Translations under genes and position numbers: made by a program
In this document: positions 13,098 to 24,202 of the stretch, piece after piece
How positions within the stretch are numbered: position 1 is the first letter of the stretch
Layout of the letters: the number at the start of each line of letters is the position of its first letter
The notes under the pieces: model-generated
Told to the model about the DNA's origin: nothing
Seen by the model: the letters and a program-made list of their open reading frames with translations, nothing else
Databases searched by the model: none
DNA from: Scleromitrula shiraiana
Lineage: Eukaryota; Ascomycota; Leotiomycetes; Helotiales; Sclerotiniaceae
Assembly (NCBI GenBank): GCA_028455995.1
Contig: JABELC010000003.1
Location: 1,550,001-1,614,000 of the forward strand
Direction: 5' to 3'
DNA: 64,000 nt

Positions 13098-13393
13098 ATG
13101 TCCCTCCTTTCGTAAGCCACCCTTTCCCTTTCCCTTTCCCCTTTCCCTTCACCCTCTTTGAGTACCCACCCCCCCAAAATCCACCACAAAATCTAACCAC
13201 ACCCCCGCAAAAAAATAGGTCCTTTCGCGCCCTACCCCCCCGCACCCGCGCAATCGTCGGCGCATCATTCCTCGCTTGGGGCACGATCGGTCTCTATTTA
13301 TCTGATACTGCGGAGAAGAAATTGGGATTTGAACCGACGGAGGAGGATAAGGCGAAGCTGCCGAGGATTATGGTGGTTGAGAAGGAGGGGTGA
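13098..13393 (+). CDS. 62-residue single-pass membrane microprotein, two exons
   Basis: Exon 1 is only 14 nt (13098-13111: five codons less one base), then GTAAGC donor, a 107-bp pyrimidine-rich intron (13112-13218) ending in TAG, and exon 2 at 13219-13393. The total is 189 nt including TGA. The product starts MSLLS, has a basic stretch (FRALPPRTR), one hydrophobic segment (about residues 17-34, AIVGASFLAWGTIGLYL) and an acidic/basic C-terminal half containing EEDKAKLP. A short basic N-terminus followed by one membrane span and a charged tail is typical of small mitochondrial inner-membrane subunits, but I do not recognise the family, so mitochondrial location is inference. It is the only part of this region with consistent splice phase and sensible amino-acid composition. 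Confidence 0.7.
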
Positions 13394-14458
13394 GGGGGAT
13401 GGGACGGGATTTGTGAGGAGTCTTAAGGATTAGGTGATGGAAGATGATTTATATGAATCTATTTTGATGGGGATTGGAGGAGAATGGATGAGCAGAGCAG
13501 GGAAATCGGGCCAAGGGAATGTCGAAATCGGGAGTAAGAACGTCGAGACGAGGGTTTGATAATGAGGGAATCGTGGTTTACTGAACAGGCAGAAACTAGG
13601 GAAGAAGGATCGTCTATCTATACATAACCAGGTGCCACTACTTGAGAAGCAATCTCAGTGTATGTGAAGCGGATACCCGAGGGCCCAAATGGGGGCATAT
13701 TACAAAAAGGGTCATTTCGGGGACGGCGGACATACAACCAGCTGCTACCGATGTCTTATGCCTTTATATACGCATTGCTACATACAGAAGACGCATTAAT
13801 GTGCTCGGCCCATAGTAAAGAAATACTTATATGAAATATCTACTGGGCAGTTGTGTTTGGGAAGTTATATGGGGATAGTAGGTGGAGGAGGGATTCATGG
13901 AACATGTCTGGTTGAGTTAATTCATTTCTGAATGTCCATTCAGCCAACCTGCAAAAACTCCCCTTTTCTTCCCATATTAGTTTGAATATTTACAATTGAG
14001 ACGGACATTGAAACTTGATGGATTTAAGTAACCGGATTACAAATATACCACAGATGTTATAAGAGTACCATTCTGAGAAACTCCATCTCCATTATTGCTG
14101 GAGTGGAGAAGCGACTGAGAAGAAAATGGCCGAAATTGTGGGCATTGAGAATACATTTAGGTATGCTGGAACTACAGGGAAGTCTCCTATGAGTCTTGAA
14201 CCTTTCCTTATGAAGATATCGGTAGGAGGTTTTCACAGTCAGGTTGCACAGTCATGTTGGGGCACTTTAAACTTAAAACATAATTGTCAAATATCGTCCG
14301 AATGAATTGGAAGACGAACTGGGTATAAATTACATCTAACTATTATCACGAATTCCGCTCTATAAACTACATATACATATATATATCACATGATCCATCC
14401 ATCCATGATCATCACTCAGAACCAGCCCAAGCACTCCATTCTCCTACTAATTAGCCTT
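13394..14458. other. Spacer between the microprotein and the dehydrogenase gene
   Basis: About 1 kb between two convergent genes. I see no coding sequence. A CATC/CATA-rich stretch lies near 14375-14410 next to the 3' end of the dehydrogenase gene. Confidence 0.5.
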
Positions 14459-15597
14459 CTAAATCAAAAATTCCTTCTCTTTACTTGCGTTCTCCCTCCC
14501 AACAAACGTTTTCATAGCTCCATCTACTCCACTCAACCTCCTCAAAATCGATTGAACGCCTACAGGTAATACACCCATAATAGCAATCCACCTCGAATAC
14601 AACGGTAGCTTCAATACTGCCGAGCTCCCCTTATCAACCGTTGCGATGATCTCTCTCGCTACATCCACCGGTTCCAAAACTGGCGCGAAGAATCCATTTG
14701 GTGTTTGGGTTCCTGCAAACAGAGGTGTACTTAATTGTCCTGGCTCTACCAACACAGTCTTGATATCTGGGTATTCTTTTAGTTCAGCGGTTAAGGATTG
14801 GTGGAGTGCGGTTAAGCCCGCCTTAGTAGCGCTATAATCGGAAAGTTGAGCAGCCCCTAAATGTGCGAGGACACTGGACATTGTAACGATTGTTCCGTGG
14901 CCAGTGCGGATCATTCCTGGGAGGAACGCTTTGAGTGTGTTGAAGGCGCCGAGGATGTTTACTTTGAAACTTTGTTCGATCTCGTCGAGAGATAGATCGA
15001 GGAGGGTCTTGCCGTGAACAATTGCTGCGTTGTTGATTAGGATTGTGGGGGTTCCGAGCTATTGAAGGGGATTTTGTTAGCTTTTGTATAGATTTGGATA
15101 ACGGACAATTGGCAGAGTAAAATACATACATCTCTCTCAATCTCTACCGCAACTTTGGCGACCTCTTCTCGGTTTCCTACATCGCATTTGTATAGACTGA
15201 TACCTCTCGCCTCACCACTCTCCAAATCCCTCACATCCAACACCGCAACTGTCGCTCCTCTCATACCATATACTTCTGCCACCAACAACCCCAAACCTGA
15301 TGCTCCTCCTGTAATCACAATCACCTCTTCAGAGAGATCAACCTTCCGAGGTTTGCTATAGGCAATTTGCCAATTCAATACACCTAGGAAATATAGCATA
15401 GTAAGGAATGCAGCATAGCCAATGGATAATTGGATAGCTTGATGATGCCATGGCATAGCTTGTGCACGCATACAAAGTGGAATCATCCACGCGACAAAAG
15501 GGTGAAAGAATGTCACATTCAGAACCTTATGAAGAAGATCGATACTGAGAGGTTTTGCCCATGGGAGCTCTTCTCCTCGACGCGGTTGGTGGTTCAT
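14459..15597 (-). CDS. Membrane-anchored short-chain dehydrogenase/reductase
   Basis: Exons 15597-15130 and 15058-14459 (intron 71 bp, GTATGT...TAG, phase 0) give 355 residues. An N-terminal hydrophobic region (about residues 25-80) precedes the Rossmann fold, as in microsomal 17-beta-HSD11/retinol-dehydrogenase-type SDRs. The cofactor motif TGGASGLG begins at residue 96, the structural NNA(A) is at 165-168, and the catalytic Ser (217 or 218), Tyr231 and Lys235 (YSATK) are all present, so it should be an active NAD(P)(H)-dependent oxidoreductase. The substrate is probably a lipid, retinoid-like or sterol-like alcohol or ketone, which is inference from the family and membrane anchor. The ATG at 15597 is the first in frame and gives a normal length for the group. 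It stands alone without pathway neighbours. Confidence 0.88.
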
Positions 15598-16370
15598 GAT
15601 GAAAGGCTGAGAAGTGTTCTTGTAGAATATTACACGTATTCGAAAAAAAGTTCAAACAATCTGATGGTATGAAAGATCGTGAGGAAGCAATGAATTCTAT
15701 ACTTTTAATTCATATAAGTGGCATCATTTCGAAGGAGGGATATGAGACGAATCTGATGTGAGGGGGAAGGAGTGGTTTGTTTCATAAGGTAAGGCTAGAA
15801 CGTAAGTAACCACCGTGTGATGAACTTTATCCGTGCACTTCAGCCTCGCGTTTCAAACAAATCCTTTGGGTTTTTATTTTTAGTAAGAACACTTTTATAA
15901 GAATAACCTCCCCCTTTCAACTTCCCGAGATCATGATCCTTCTCAGGATTTTAAGCGTTCAATTCGCTCTATGACACGAGAATGGCACTAATAATGATAC
16001 TTGTATATATTGTATATTTGTGCACAGATTTGGCCATAGGACTACAGCAAAGTAATGGTTTACCACTTTGGCACTCTTTAAAGCACTTGCAGTAAGTAGT
16101 ATTGCAACTCACAATATCTTTTGAATCATTCAGGAAGTTTTCTGGTTGTCCGAACATTTGAGAACACTTTGGGTTGTGTTCAATACCATCAATTCATAAA
16201 AAACGTATTCAGTATCATCCTGGTTAAGAATGAACACCTGTATTTGAAAATCAGGGCGATATGAAGAATATTGTGGTTCACACAGATTGAGAAAGATGTT
16301 GTTGTATTCATTGGTTTTTATTGACTAGTCACCGGTTCCCACCTTCTCTCGCCCCTGCTACCCTAAACGT
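15598..16370. other. Spacer, promoter side of the dehydrogenase gene
   Basis: The sequence holds the upstream region of the minus-strand dehydrogenase and the 3' flank of the 2EXR gene. The open frame at 15969-16157 has no recognisable features. Confidence 0.5.
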
Positions 16371-17000
16371 TCAACTATTCTCACAGCCTTCCAGCAACTC
16401 TGCAGGTCCACCATTATAGTCAACAATGGTAACCCATGTTGGGATACGGTTACTAGATACATAAATCCCACATCTCGCCGGTCTCTCAACCACAATTTCC
16501 ACCCCAAAATTGTCTGCCAATACCTTCAACTTTTCTACTAGCTCTGGAAACATGTTGACGTGATTGCACCTGACTCCAAGCGCATCGGAATTTTGGATGA
16601 GCAAGCACTCGAATCCGTTTTTTCCTCCATGTACTAGTATTTTATCTCCACGTCTAAGATGTACGTCTTTTCCTAAAATTTCTCTAAAACCTAACCGATA
16701 ACCTGAAGGCCCAACTGCAACGCTACGTGATTCCTTGTTTATTTGTAAGAAAAAAGGGGGCATACAGTAGATTTCGCTGTCTCGCAGTATAAATGGGGGG
16801 CTTGTTACAGCGGTGCGGAAATTGAACATTTCGGTTGCTGATGTAGCTTGGAAGGGTGTTATACTGATGGTGCGGGTTTCGATATTTGCTGTTGCATGAT
16901 GCCAGATTTGAGACCTGAGTTCGAACGGTAGCTCTCCAAATCTATGAAAACTTTGGAGCGATGGAGGAGATACTGGAGCTGGTTTGTGTATGTCTGACAT
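16371..17000 (-). CDS. 2EXR-domain protein
   Basis: A single exon of 209 residues from the ATG at 17000 (MSDIHKPAP). An alternative in-frame start at 17078 would add 26 residues, but the shorter start leads straight into the domain. The motif FHRFGELPFELRSQIWHHA (about residues 20-38) is the diagnostic opening of the 2EXR domain, abundant in filamentous ascomycetes and of unknown biochemical function. The following beta-rich stretch with INKESRSVA also fits. The C-terminal half has no second recognisable domain. It has no partner in the neighbourhood; many 2EXR genes are lineage-variable. Confidence 0.75.
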   Translation of the reverse strand: MSDIHKPAPVSPPSLQSFHRFGELPFELRSQIWHHATANIETRTISITPFQATSATEMFNFRTAVTSPPFILRDSEIYCMPPFFLQINKESRSVAVGPSGYRLGFREILGKDVHLRRGDKILVHGGKNGFECLLIQNSDALGVRCNHVNMFPELVEKLKVLADNFGVEIVVERPARCGIYVSSNRIPTWVTIVDYNGGPAELLEGCENS

Positions 17001-17078
17001 GCTGATGTTAGGTATGAGATATGTTTCAAGAGCGAAATATTTTTGTGTATTGTTTCTCAGAAAGAAGTTGACTTTCAA

Positions 17079-18041
17079 GTTGATTTCGTTGTTGGTTAGA
17101 AGTTGAAAAGGTCAAGAAAGAAGTGGATTTGGAAGAATAAATACGCAGTAAAGAGTTTTCTACCCGTGATTAATAGAGTCATATGTCGAATTCACGTGAA
17201 ATAGTTACTCATAAGAAGTCAGTACTGTAATGATTTCCAGTCATTCTGCTTTTTAAAATCCCTATTGACAACTAAATGTACCCCAAATATTCATATCGAC
17301 TCATCATATTATCGACTCAACGCATTTTGCTTCCAGTTCACGCACAGCAGAGACATTTATTGAATCACCAATCTAGAAAAATTTCGGGGCCAACGTGAAA
17401 TATAGGATCGTACTCCTAGTTTATAAGGTTGGTGATTCACTCCTGTAGCTTTGTGACAGCTTGTTTCCCTACTCTTATCACTCCACTTCTTGTTGACAAC
17501 TGCAAAACAACGAGTCATGAGATTTTATATCCTGTTTGAAGTACTCAGGGCATTATATCTTATAAGCAATTATCGTCAGTATTTCCCCATCATCTCGCTC
17601 CTCCCTTCGATAGTCATGTCTTTTCAAACTCTTTGAAATCCCTTGGATTTCTGGTATCGAGTCGCGCTTCAAATTACTCTCAAAAATGCATGAGAGCTAC
17701 AATCTTTATCGATTACCACAAGGAGGTCTGGCTATCATATCAAATTGAATCATTTTCACTTGAAATATTTTATCGCCATCTTTTGAGACTTGAGATCTGG
17801 AGTGTTGTCTGGGGGAATGGAATGCATTCCTACCCAAACCAAGTGCCATTAACTGCAAATATAAATCCCCAGGTTTTTGGAATGCAAGACATGCATACGC
17901 ATGCCCCACGTTGTGCAGCGAAACGAAGAATTCCACAGATACACACTTTCCCCACATAAATACATGATATCAATCCATTGCACCACCTCACCTGATTTCT
18001 CTTCTTACTACAGTACACAAATTCTCCCCCCCCCCCCAAAA
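17079..18041. promoter_or_regulatory. Divergent promoter region of the 2EXR and cysteine-module genes
   Basis: About 1 kb between a minus-strand and a plus-strand gene, with no coding signal. Its last feature is a run of 12 C (18026-18037) four bases before the ATG of the cysteine-module gene, so the leader of that mRNA probably ends in poly(C) followed by AAAA. Confidence 0.5.
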
Positions 18042-19806
18042 ATGCCTTCACTCAAATCATTCGTCACACTCCTCTCCCTAACATCCACTACCCTCGCTTT
18101 TACCCTCACAATTCCTGATGACAAAAATCACCAATGCTCCATGCAAGGTGATGTTTGTAATCTCCGACACAAGGCAAACTGCTGTAATGATCTTGTCTGC
18201 GAAACTTTTGATCACCCACGTGGTGAGAATGGATTTTGCCGATCAAGAGAGTGTCTTGTTCCTGGTGGTATGCTCTCAGTTATTCTCCTCTGATCTCATG
18301 TATGACCTATCTTTGGAAATTGAAAAATTCTCAATCTCTAGCATACCATTGCAACATGCCTGGCATAAAATGTTGCCCCGGCACTATGTGCATGCATATG
18401 GAGCAGAGAAGGAATTACATGTGCGTCCCTGAAGGTTCCGATTTGGAAGCACCATCATCATCTGTGGATATGAAGAATTAGTGTCTTGTACTTGGAGGTA
18501 TGTTTTCAATATCTATCTTCTCCGTGTTCAAAAATAAGCTATGAGCAACTAACAAACCAACCTCCTAACCAGCGCATCATTGCGATACCAAAGGTATGGA
18601 ATGTTGCCCAGGTTCAAAATGCAAGAAAGACTCTACGGGTGCTGTATGTGTCAAAGAATCGGATATGGATCTCAAGCCCGGAGATGGTAAACATGCTCCT
18701 TGCGATGATGATTCATGTATTGCCGCTGGCCGTATGTTCCGCTTTCCCATAGTTTCTCTAATTTGTTTCTAATGTTAAGCTGTATAGATATGTGTAAGCT
18801 CAAGCGCGACAAAGATAACATGTGTCCACAATGCTGTGGAGGAGCAACTTGTATGGATCTCCCAGGCAAGGGCACCCATTGTGTGTACATCCCTGATGAT
18901 GGGGAATCGCAAACGACTTTCACCAAACCTCAAATTCTATTAGATGAAGATTTGAAGATGCGAGTTGATGCCGAGAAGAAAGCTCTCGAATCCGAGGAAT
19001 TATCAACTTTCAGCTTAGCGAAATATATCTCCAGTCTCTTGGGGAAAGGAGACGACAATGATGATAAATGCACCATGGGCGGAAGTACGTTTTCCCTCTC
19101 CTACACTCTTTACTAATGACAAGAACAGAACTAACAATGTAGTGACATGCGAACCAAGAACAAACCACAACGTATGCTGCGAAGGACATAGTTGCTCCTA
19201 TGTACCCCGCCATCACAAATCATACTGTGTCGCTACATCCAATTCATTAAAGGAAATTCTTGCATCTGCTTCCAGTTCAAGCCTAAGCCTGAGTGAGAAC
19301 AATTGTGCACCACAGCCACCAATGGGTTGTTCTCCATATGGATGTATGTAAACACTCGATCATCCCCATTCGTCCCACATCCCTCTCCAATCGTTATGAT
19401 CAGACTAACAATATATCTTGCAAAAGGTCCTTGCACAAAAGGTCCACATTATGATAGCTGTTGTGCAGATCAACGATGCATGGGGATGTCAGAGAGTGGA
19501 ATCATGTATTTCGTTACACCCAAATTGTCGCAAGAAGATTCTGCTTTGAATCAATTGAAAGAGTTGTTTGAAGGATTGATTGGGAAGAAGAGTTGTACTC
19601 CACTTGGTGGTAAGTTCATCTTAGCTATCTCCGAGTGGAAAAGGGGGCGTTGGCAACGAATCAAGTAATAAAGTAGAATGGTGATTTATATTGATGTAGG
19701 AGGATGCATGGCATCCTACGATGACCAGTGTTGTAAGGGGTTGATTTGTCCACATGGACAGTGTGTAGCCGAGAGAAAGAAAGGTTCCGGGGAATTGAAG
19801 CTTTAA
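18042..19806 (+). CDS. Secreted tandem cystine-knot-like module protein; in-frame TAG in exon 2
   Basis: Seven exons: 18042-18267, 18342-18497, 18573-18731, 18788-19084, 19143-19343, 19427-19609 and 19700-19806. They total 1329 nt, 443 codons. Residues 1-19 form a signal peptide. Then come seven modules with order C-C-CC-C-C, for example C32, C39, C47-C48, C53 and C66 in the first, the spacing of inhibitor-cystine-knot folds. All six introns are phase 1 and lie in the same place, just before the module's second Cys, after C-x3-G (LVPG, LVLG, IAAG, TMGG, SPYG, PLGG). Codon 122 is TAG (18479-18481), where the other modules have a charged residue before Cys, so strict translation stops at 121 residues with two modules. 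Downstream phases and cysteines remain intact. It may be a truncated allele, a readthrough product or a sequence error. Function unknown; an extracellular, disulfide-stabilised role is inferred. Confidence 0.75.
18479..18481 (+). other. In-frame TAG inside the cysteine-module gene
   Basis: The stop lies immediately before the Cys that opens module 3. In module 2 the equivalent codon is GAG (Glu before Cys71). One base change would explain it. The donor that follows (GTATGT at 18498) and all later exons keep the reading phase. Confidence 0.85.
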
Positions 19807-20307
19807 TGGGGGTAAAACTTTTTGAAAGCTTCGAGCGGGCTTGATCGCTCGAGGGGAAATAAAAAAGGTGCAATGGGAGCAAGGAGTTCAACCAACTAGC
19901 CATGTTAGATGAAGAGAATAAAGTATCGTGTTGGATTTTTGCAATCGATGAACTCCTTTCAATCCACATAACAAATATGCTGCCGAAGTCAAACCTTCGC
20001 CATAACATTTTATCTTTAACCTTCGTACCTTCGTATAACCCCTCCGTCAAATTTGTTGATGTTGACCAAAGCCAAAGCCTCCCGACCCGTGCCGGTACAC
20101 TGACATATTGACGTGACAAGCAAAGCCTCCTGAACTTCCCTTGCGCCAAGCATTTGGCCTACATTTAAAATTCCCATAAGGCTAAACTAGTATTTTCACG
20201 GCCACTGCAAAACAGTTGCTGCAAAGATGTTCAGTTCAGGTTTAGCAATTTCGCTTTCAAAAAATTGGCATGGAGTATTGTTTTCCCATTGATAGTATAT
20301 CCGGTCC
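19807..20307. other. Spacer between convergent genes
   Basis: Contains the 3' flanks of the cysteine-module gene and the Zn2Cys6 gene. The antisense open frame at 19661-20149 covers the last exon and is not supported. Confidence 0.5.
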
Positions 20308-21602
20308 TCAAGGTATCCACCCAATTTCTTCGATTGGACCTCGTATCCATAAACGATGCTCTTCATCCAACAATCCCCAAATTTGACTGATTAATTGCTC
20401 AGCCCAGCCGTGCATCCACCAATGCGAATCCAAACATTTCAAAAGCACGCAGAAATATGCGTAGATAGTAAGCGCCGGTTGTGTTCGTTGTTTAAGCAAA
20501 ACCAGATAATGATCAGAGATTCGGTAGGGCCATATGAAAAGATCGCTTATCTCGAAAGTGGCATGGCCCCAAGTATTCAGGATTGAGAAGGATCTTTGCA
20601 GTTCGTCAATGCTGGATATATATGCTTCTAGGTCGTTCTCGTCGATGATTGTTGTTCGGAGGAAGTTTTGTAAGTGCTCCAGATCCGCGTTTCCATGTGA
20701 GGCGATATTATCTCTGATTTTAAATCGTCGTGCGCCTGCACTAATTAATGGCCCGAGAGTTCCATTCTTGATTATTTCATGAGTTATCTGTGGTATAGAT
20801 CTCTGACCTCGGAGGAGAAATACCCAATCCGATACATCGTTATCACCAAGGATTAGAAAATCGGAAGGTTTTCTCGGACGTGCAATGGCGAAAAGGAGGG
20901 TAATGATAGAAAACAAGTAGAGAGTAGTAGAATTATGCTCGTTGATATTGGGAATCATAGCTGTCGCAATCGGCAAAGCATTGTTGTAATGCGTCATAGC
21001 CTGGTTAATGTAAAAGTCTCTCCTCTCCGTCTTATAGTGAGCAATATGTAGAGCAGAAATGGAAAGGATACCTCGCATGATGAACTCGTTTCCATAGCCA
21101 ATTTGGGGTATATTGACTCGCCACAACGTTGCGACTGATGGATTCGAGGACATGGAGTAGCACGTGGATGTTGTGTAATGATGAAGCAATTCCATATCGG
21201 CTAAACAAAAGCCTCCTGATGGATTGTTGTATAGTGAAGGGAGTGGTTGTTGAGAAGCAGGCAACGGTGTACCACTCATGGGACTGAGCGTATTAAGGGG
21301 TGTAGATGGACTACTGGTCGGTTTCTCCAACTTTGGGGTGGAAGCAGATGATGCATCGGCTGATAACATCGACGTACCAGTTGCAATAGTGCCCATGATA
21401 TCGCACGTCACAGAATGTTTTATACAATTGTTGCATGATGGCTTGTTTTCGTCACACTGTTGCGTAGTTAGCACAATTTTGACCTATTGTATAGAAGTAA
21501 CATAAGGATGGATGACGTGAATCAAACCTTTATTTTCCGACTCTTGCATACCCTACACCCCGTTCGCACTTTTCTATGAGGCTTACGTGATTGTGGTATC
21601 AT
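20308..21602 (-). CDS. Zn2Cys6 transcription factor, Upc2-like layout
   Basis: Exons 21602-21528 and 21456-20308 (intron 71 bp, donor GTTTGA, acceptor ACAG, phase 0) give 407 residues. The zinc cluster is complete only after splicing: C16, C19, C26, C33, C36 and C43; the intron falls just before C26 in the RKIK|CDE motif, a common intron position in this family. A Ser/Thr/Pro linker (about residues 50-95) leads to a helical C-terminal half beginning DMELLHHYTT, followed by SALHIAHY, as in Upc2-type sterol and oxylipin regulators. It is predicted to be nuclear and DNA-binding. It is transcribed divergently from an RTA1-family gene with 750 bp between the start codons, so it may control that neighbour. 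Its targets are otherwise unknown. Confidence 0.85.
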
Positions 21603-22352
21603 CGTTTTAATACAATTGAAGATGATTGTAAAGATCTGAAGGGTTCTTTGTCTGGGAACCAATTGTGATCTGATACCAGCTCTACAGGCAGGAGTTGGGT
21701 CTAGAACCCGGTTCAACCAACAGAAGAACGAATTCTAAGGTGCTAATAACCTTGGAACTCAAAAAGCGAAGTAGTGATGTAGCCTTATGCGAATCATCGA
21801 TTGAAATTAGATACACCTGCAGTGAATTGAGGCTTGATAGTGCTTTGACACTCCAAATGATGTTGAATGCGAGAATGCGAGAATGCGAGAAATGCGAAAA
21901 AGTGCGAATAATTAATCCGAATTAAATAGCCTTAGAACTCTAAGCCTATCAGAGACTAAGGTAGCGAAAGACTCCAACTTTAGAATCTGATAAGCTGCTA
22001 GGCTCTTTTGAGGGTAGCTCATTTTTTATATAGCCGAATCAAATCGAAGCGGGAACGAATACGGAAAAGCGAGAGCGAATACGTTATCCGAGGCGTATCC
22101 GCCGAGCTTTTCAATTCAAAATTCGAGCAATGCCTCCCTCAATAACAGTGATATGGATTACATTAAATACCTACTTCATAACCTTCTCAAAATGTATTTT
22201 TCTTCTTTTTATATCATACAGTTACTCCAGCTGGGAAAGTTTATCAAGTCTCGAATATCCCCCCTACCACCAGATTAAGCATATCTGAATCGACCCTCTC
22301 AGACAAACAGATTGAATCAAACGGACCAGGTTGAAGTTCAAACATTTCAAAA
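21603..22352. promoter_or_regulatory. Shared promoter of Zn2Cys6 regulator and RTA1-type gene
   Basis: 750 bp separate two divergent start codons. The sequence includes short degenerate repeats of GCGAGAAT (about 21869-21895) and several GAATACG/GCGTATCC-like elements (about 22055-22105), which are partly inverted copies of each other. I cannot name a bound factor from sequence alone. Confidence 0.5.
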
Positions 22353-23374
22353 ATGTCGACCACCAATGATGGGAAATATCTTTTCTACCACTATAACCCT
22401 TCTATGGCAGCGGCCGTAATCTTCATTGTCCTGTTTGGCATCTCCAGCATCCTCCACATCTTTCAGTTGATCACCCGGAGAACATGGTACTTTATCCCGT
22501 TTCTCATCGGAGGACTATGTAAGCTATATCTCTACCGCTTCAAATCCAGGCTCAATCTAATCAATATAATACGTAGTCGAAACTACAGGATACGTCGGTA
22601 GAGCACTTTCCAGTCAACAGTCACCTGATTGGACACTCGGCCCATATATCATTCAAAGCCTCTTGATTCTATTGGCTCCGGCTCTTTTTGCAGCTTCTAT
22701 CTACATGGTGTTGGGTCGAATTATCGTGTTGACCGATGGAGAAAAACATTCGATTATTCGAGCTCGCTGGTTGACCAAAATCTTCGTTGCTGGAGACGTT
22801 TTGTCATTCCTTATGCAATCTGCTGGTAAGTAATTACAATCATACCTCTACTTCCTTTCACAACCCAAATAGCTAATAAATTGGTGTCGTAGGTGGTGGA
22901 ATGCTTGCAAAGGCCGACACAGCAAGCCAAGTTAAAACGGGTGAAAACATCATCACAGGTGGTCTCGTTGTTCAGGTCATATTCTTCGCCTTCTTCATCG
23001 TAACCGCCTCTATATTCCATTTCCGGATCATTCGATCTTCTGCAGCTGCCCATACTGCTCTTACTGTGCCATGGCAACAATATCTCACGATTCTATACGT
23101 CGCTAGCACCTTCATCATGATCCGATCGCTTTTCCGTATCATCGAGTACGCACAAGGATCAGATGGATATCTTTTATCGCATGAAGTCTTCATCTATGTC
23201 TTTGATGCTACACTTATGTTTTTGACCATGGCGCTCTTCAATCTTCGTCATCCTAGCGCTATTATTAGCTCCAAGGCCACGTCAGATCAATCGTCCATAA
23301 GACCAGGAAGTCCAGGATCAGGTGAACATGAAATGCCTGTTAGACCTGGAAAATACCCCCATCAGTCGGTTTGA
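22353..23374 (+). CDS. RTA1-family seven-transmembrane protein
   Basis: Exons 22353-22518, 22577-22825 and 22893-23374 give 298 residues; donors are GTAAGC and GTAAGT. Hydrophobic segments are consistent with seven membrane spans. The family signature GG-x-F-E-x-x-G-Y-x-x-R is produced exactly at the first splice junction (GGLFETTGYVGR), which confirms the model. Other matches are APALFAASIYM and the RSLFRIIEYAQG signature followed by YVFDA. RTA1/RTM1/RSB1-like proteins are fungal plasma- or internal-membrane proteins linked to resistance to sterol-like compounds and to sphingoid-base movement; the substrate here is unknown. The C-terminal tail of about 45 residues is hydrophilic. Divergent pairing with a Zn2Cys6 factor suggests inducible expression. 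Confidence 0.88.
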
Positions 23375-24202
23375 ACGAGATATGATAATAGGAATTGGTT
23401 CCTATAGGAATAGAGAGGAACTACGGAACATCGCGAAGTTGTAACGATAAAATAGTTTTCATGATGATAAAATCCGCATCGTTCCCAGGTTAGGTTTTTG
23501 GGAGGGGATGAGGGAAAATGGAAAGGAAAAGGGGGGAGAATTCTTTTCTCATTGGGGAGTGGGGGATATTGTGGACAGGTATTTTTAGAAAGGCGTTCCG
23601 GTTGTACATGATGAAAGCATTATACCACAATAGATTTGGATATACCAAATACCAAAGCATAGTTTATATCATATGGCAGCTAATCTTCAGGTGAAATGAA
23701 GAACTATTGAAATTTACTTTGTTTTTCGCCTGTGACTTAAGAAACTTAAATCTCGACGTGACTGACTTCTTCTTTTACTCCAAAATTGAAAAATGAGCAG
23801 AGTATGTCATTTGATCATAAGTATTGAACCCCCTTGTCCGGTACTCGTCATGACGCAAAGTTTAAAGAAATCTCAGCTACTAGTGTTACTCTTGTGTCGC
23901 ATATACCTTCATTACATATATATATCATCACGAGTCATGATTCCCTTTATTTCATCCCTTCCTCAACCCGAAAGTGATAAAACTCAGGTACAGCCACCAT
24001 ATCCTAATGATTCACACTTAAGACTTGTCTGTTCAATGCAACCAAAATAAAAAGAATTGATATCTATTAATCTATCTATCAGGTACGATTAAGATACCAA
24101 GAATCTGGGGTATAAAGTCAAGATTTTATTAAAAGGGGGATCAAATGATCCAAGCGAAGTTCAAGAAACCTTTTCAGATCTAGTAGAATCGACCATTCTT
24201 AT
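23375..24202. other. Spacer between convergent genes
   Basis: 828 bp between the RTA1-type gene and the flavin oxidoreductase, which converge. I see no supported coding sequence. Confidence 0.5.

Noticed and set aside
19661..20149. 162-codon minus-strand frame
   Set aside because: Overlaps the last exon of the cysteine-module gene in antisense and lacks features.
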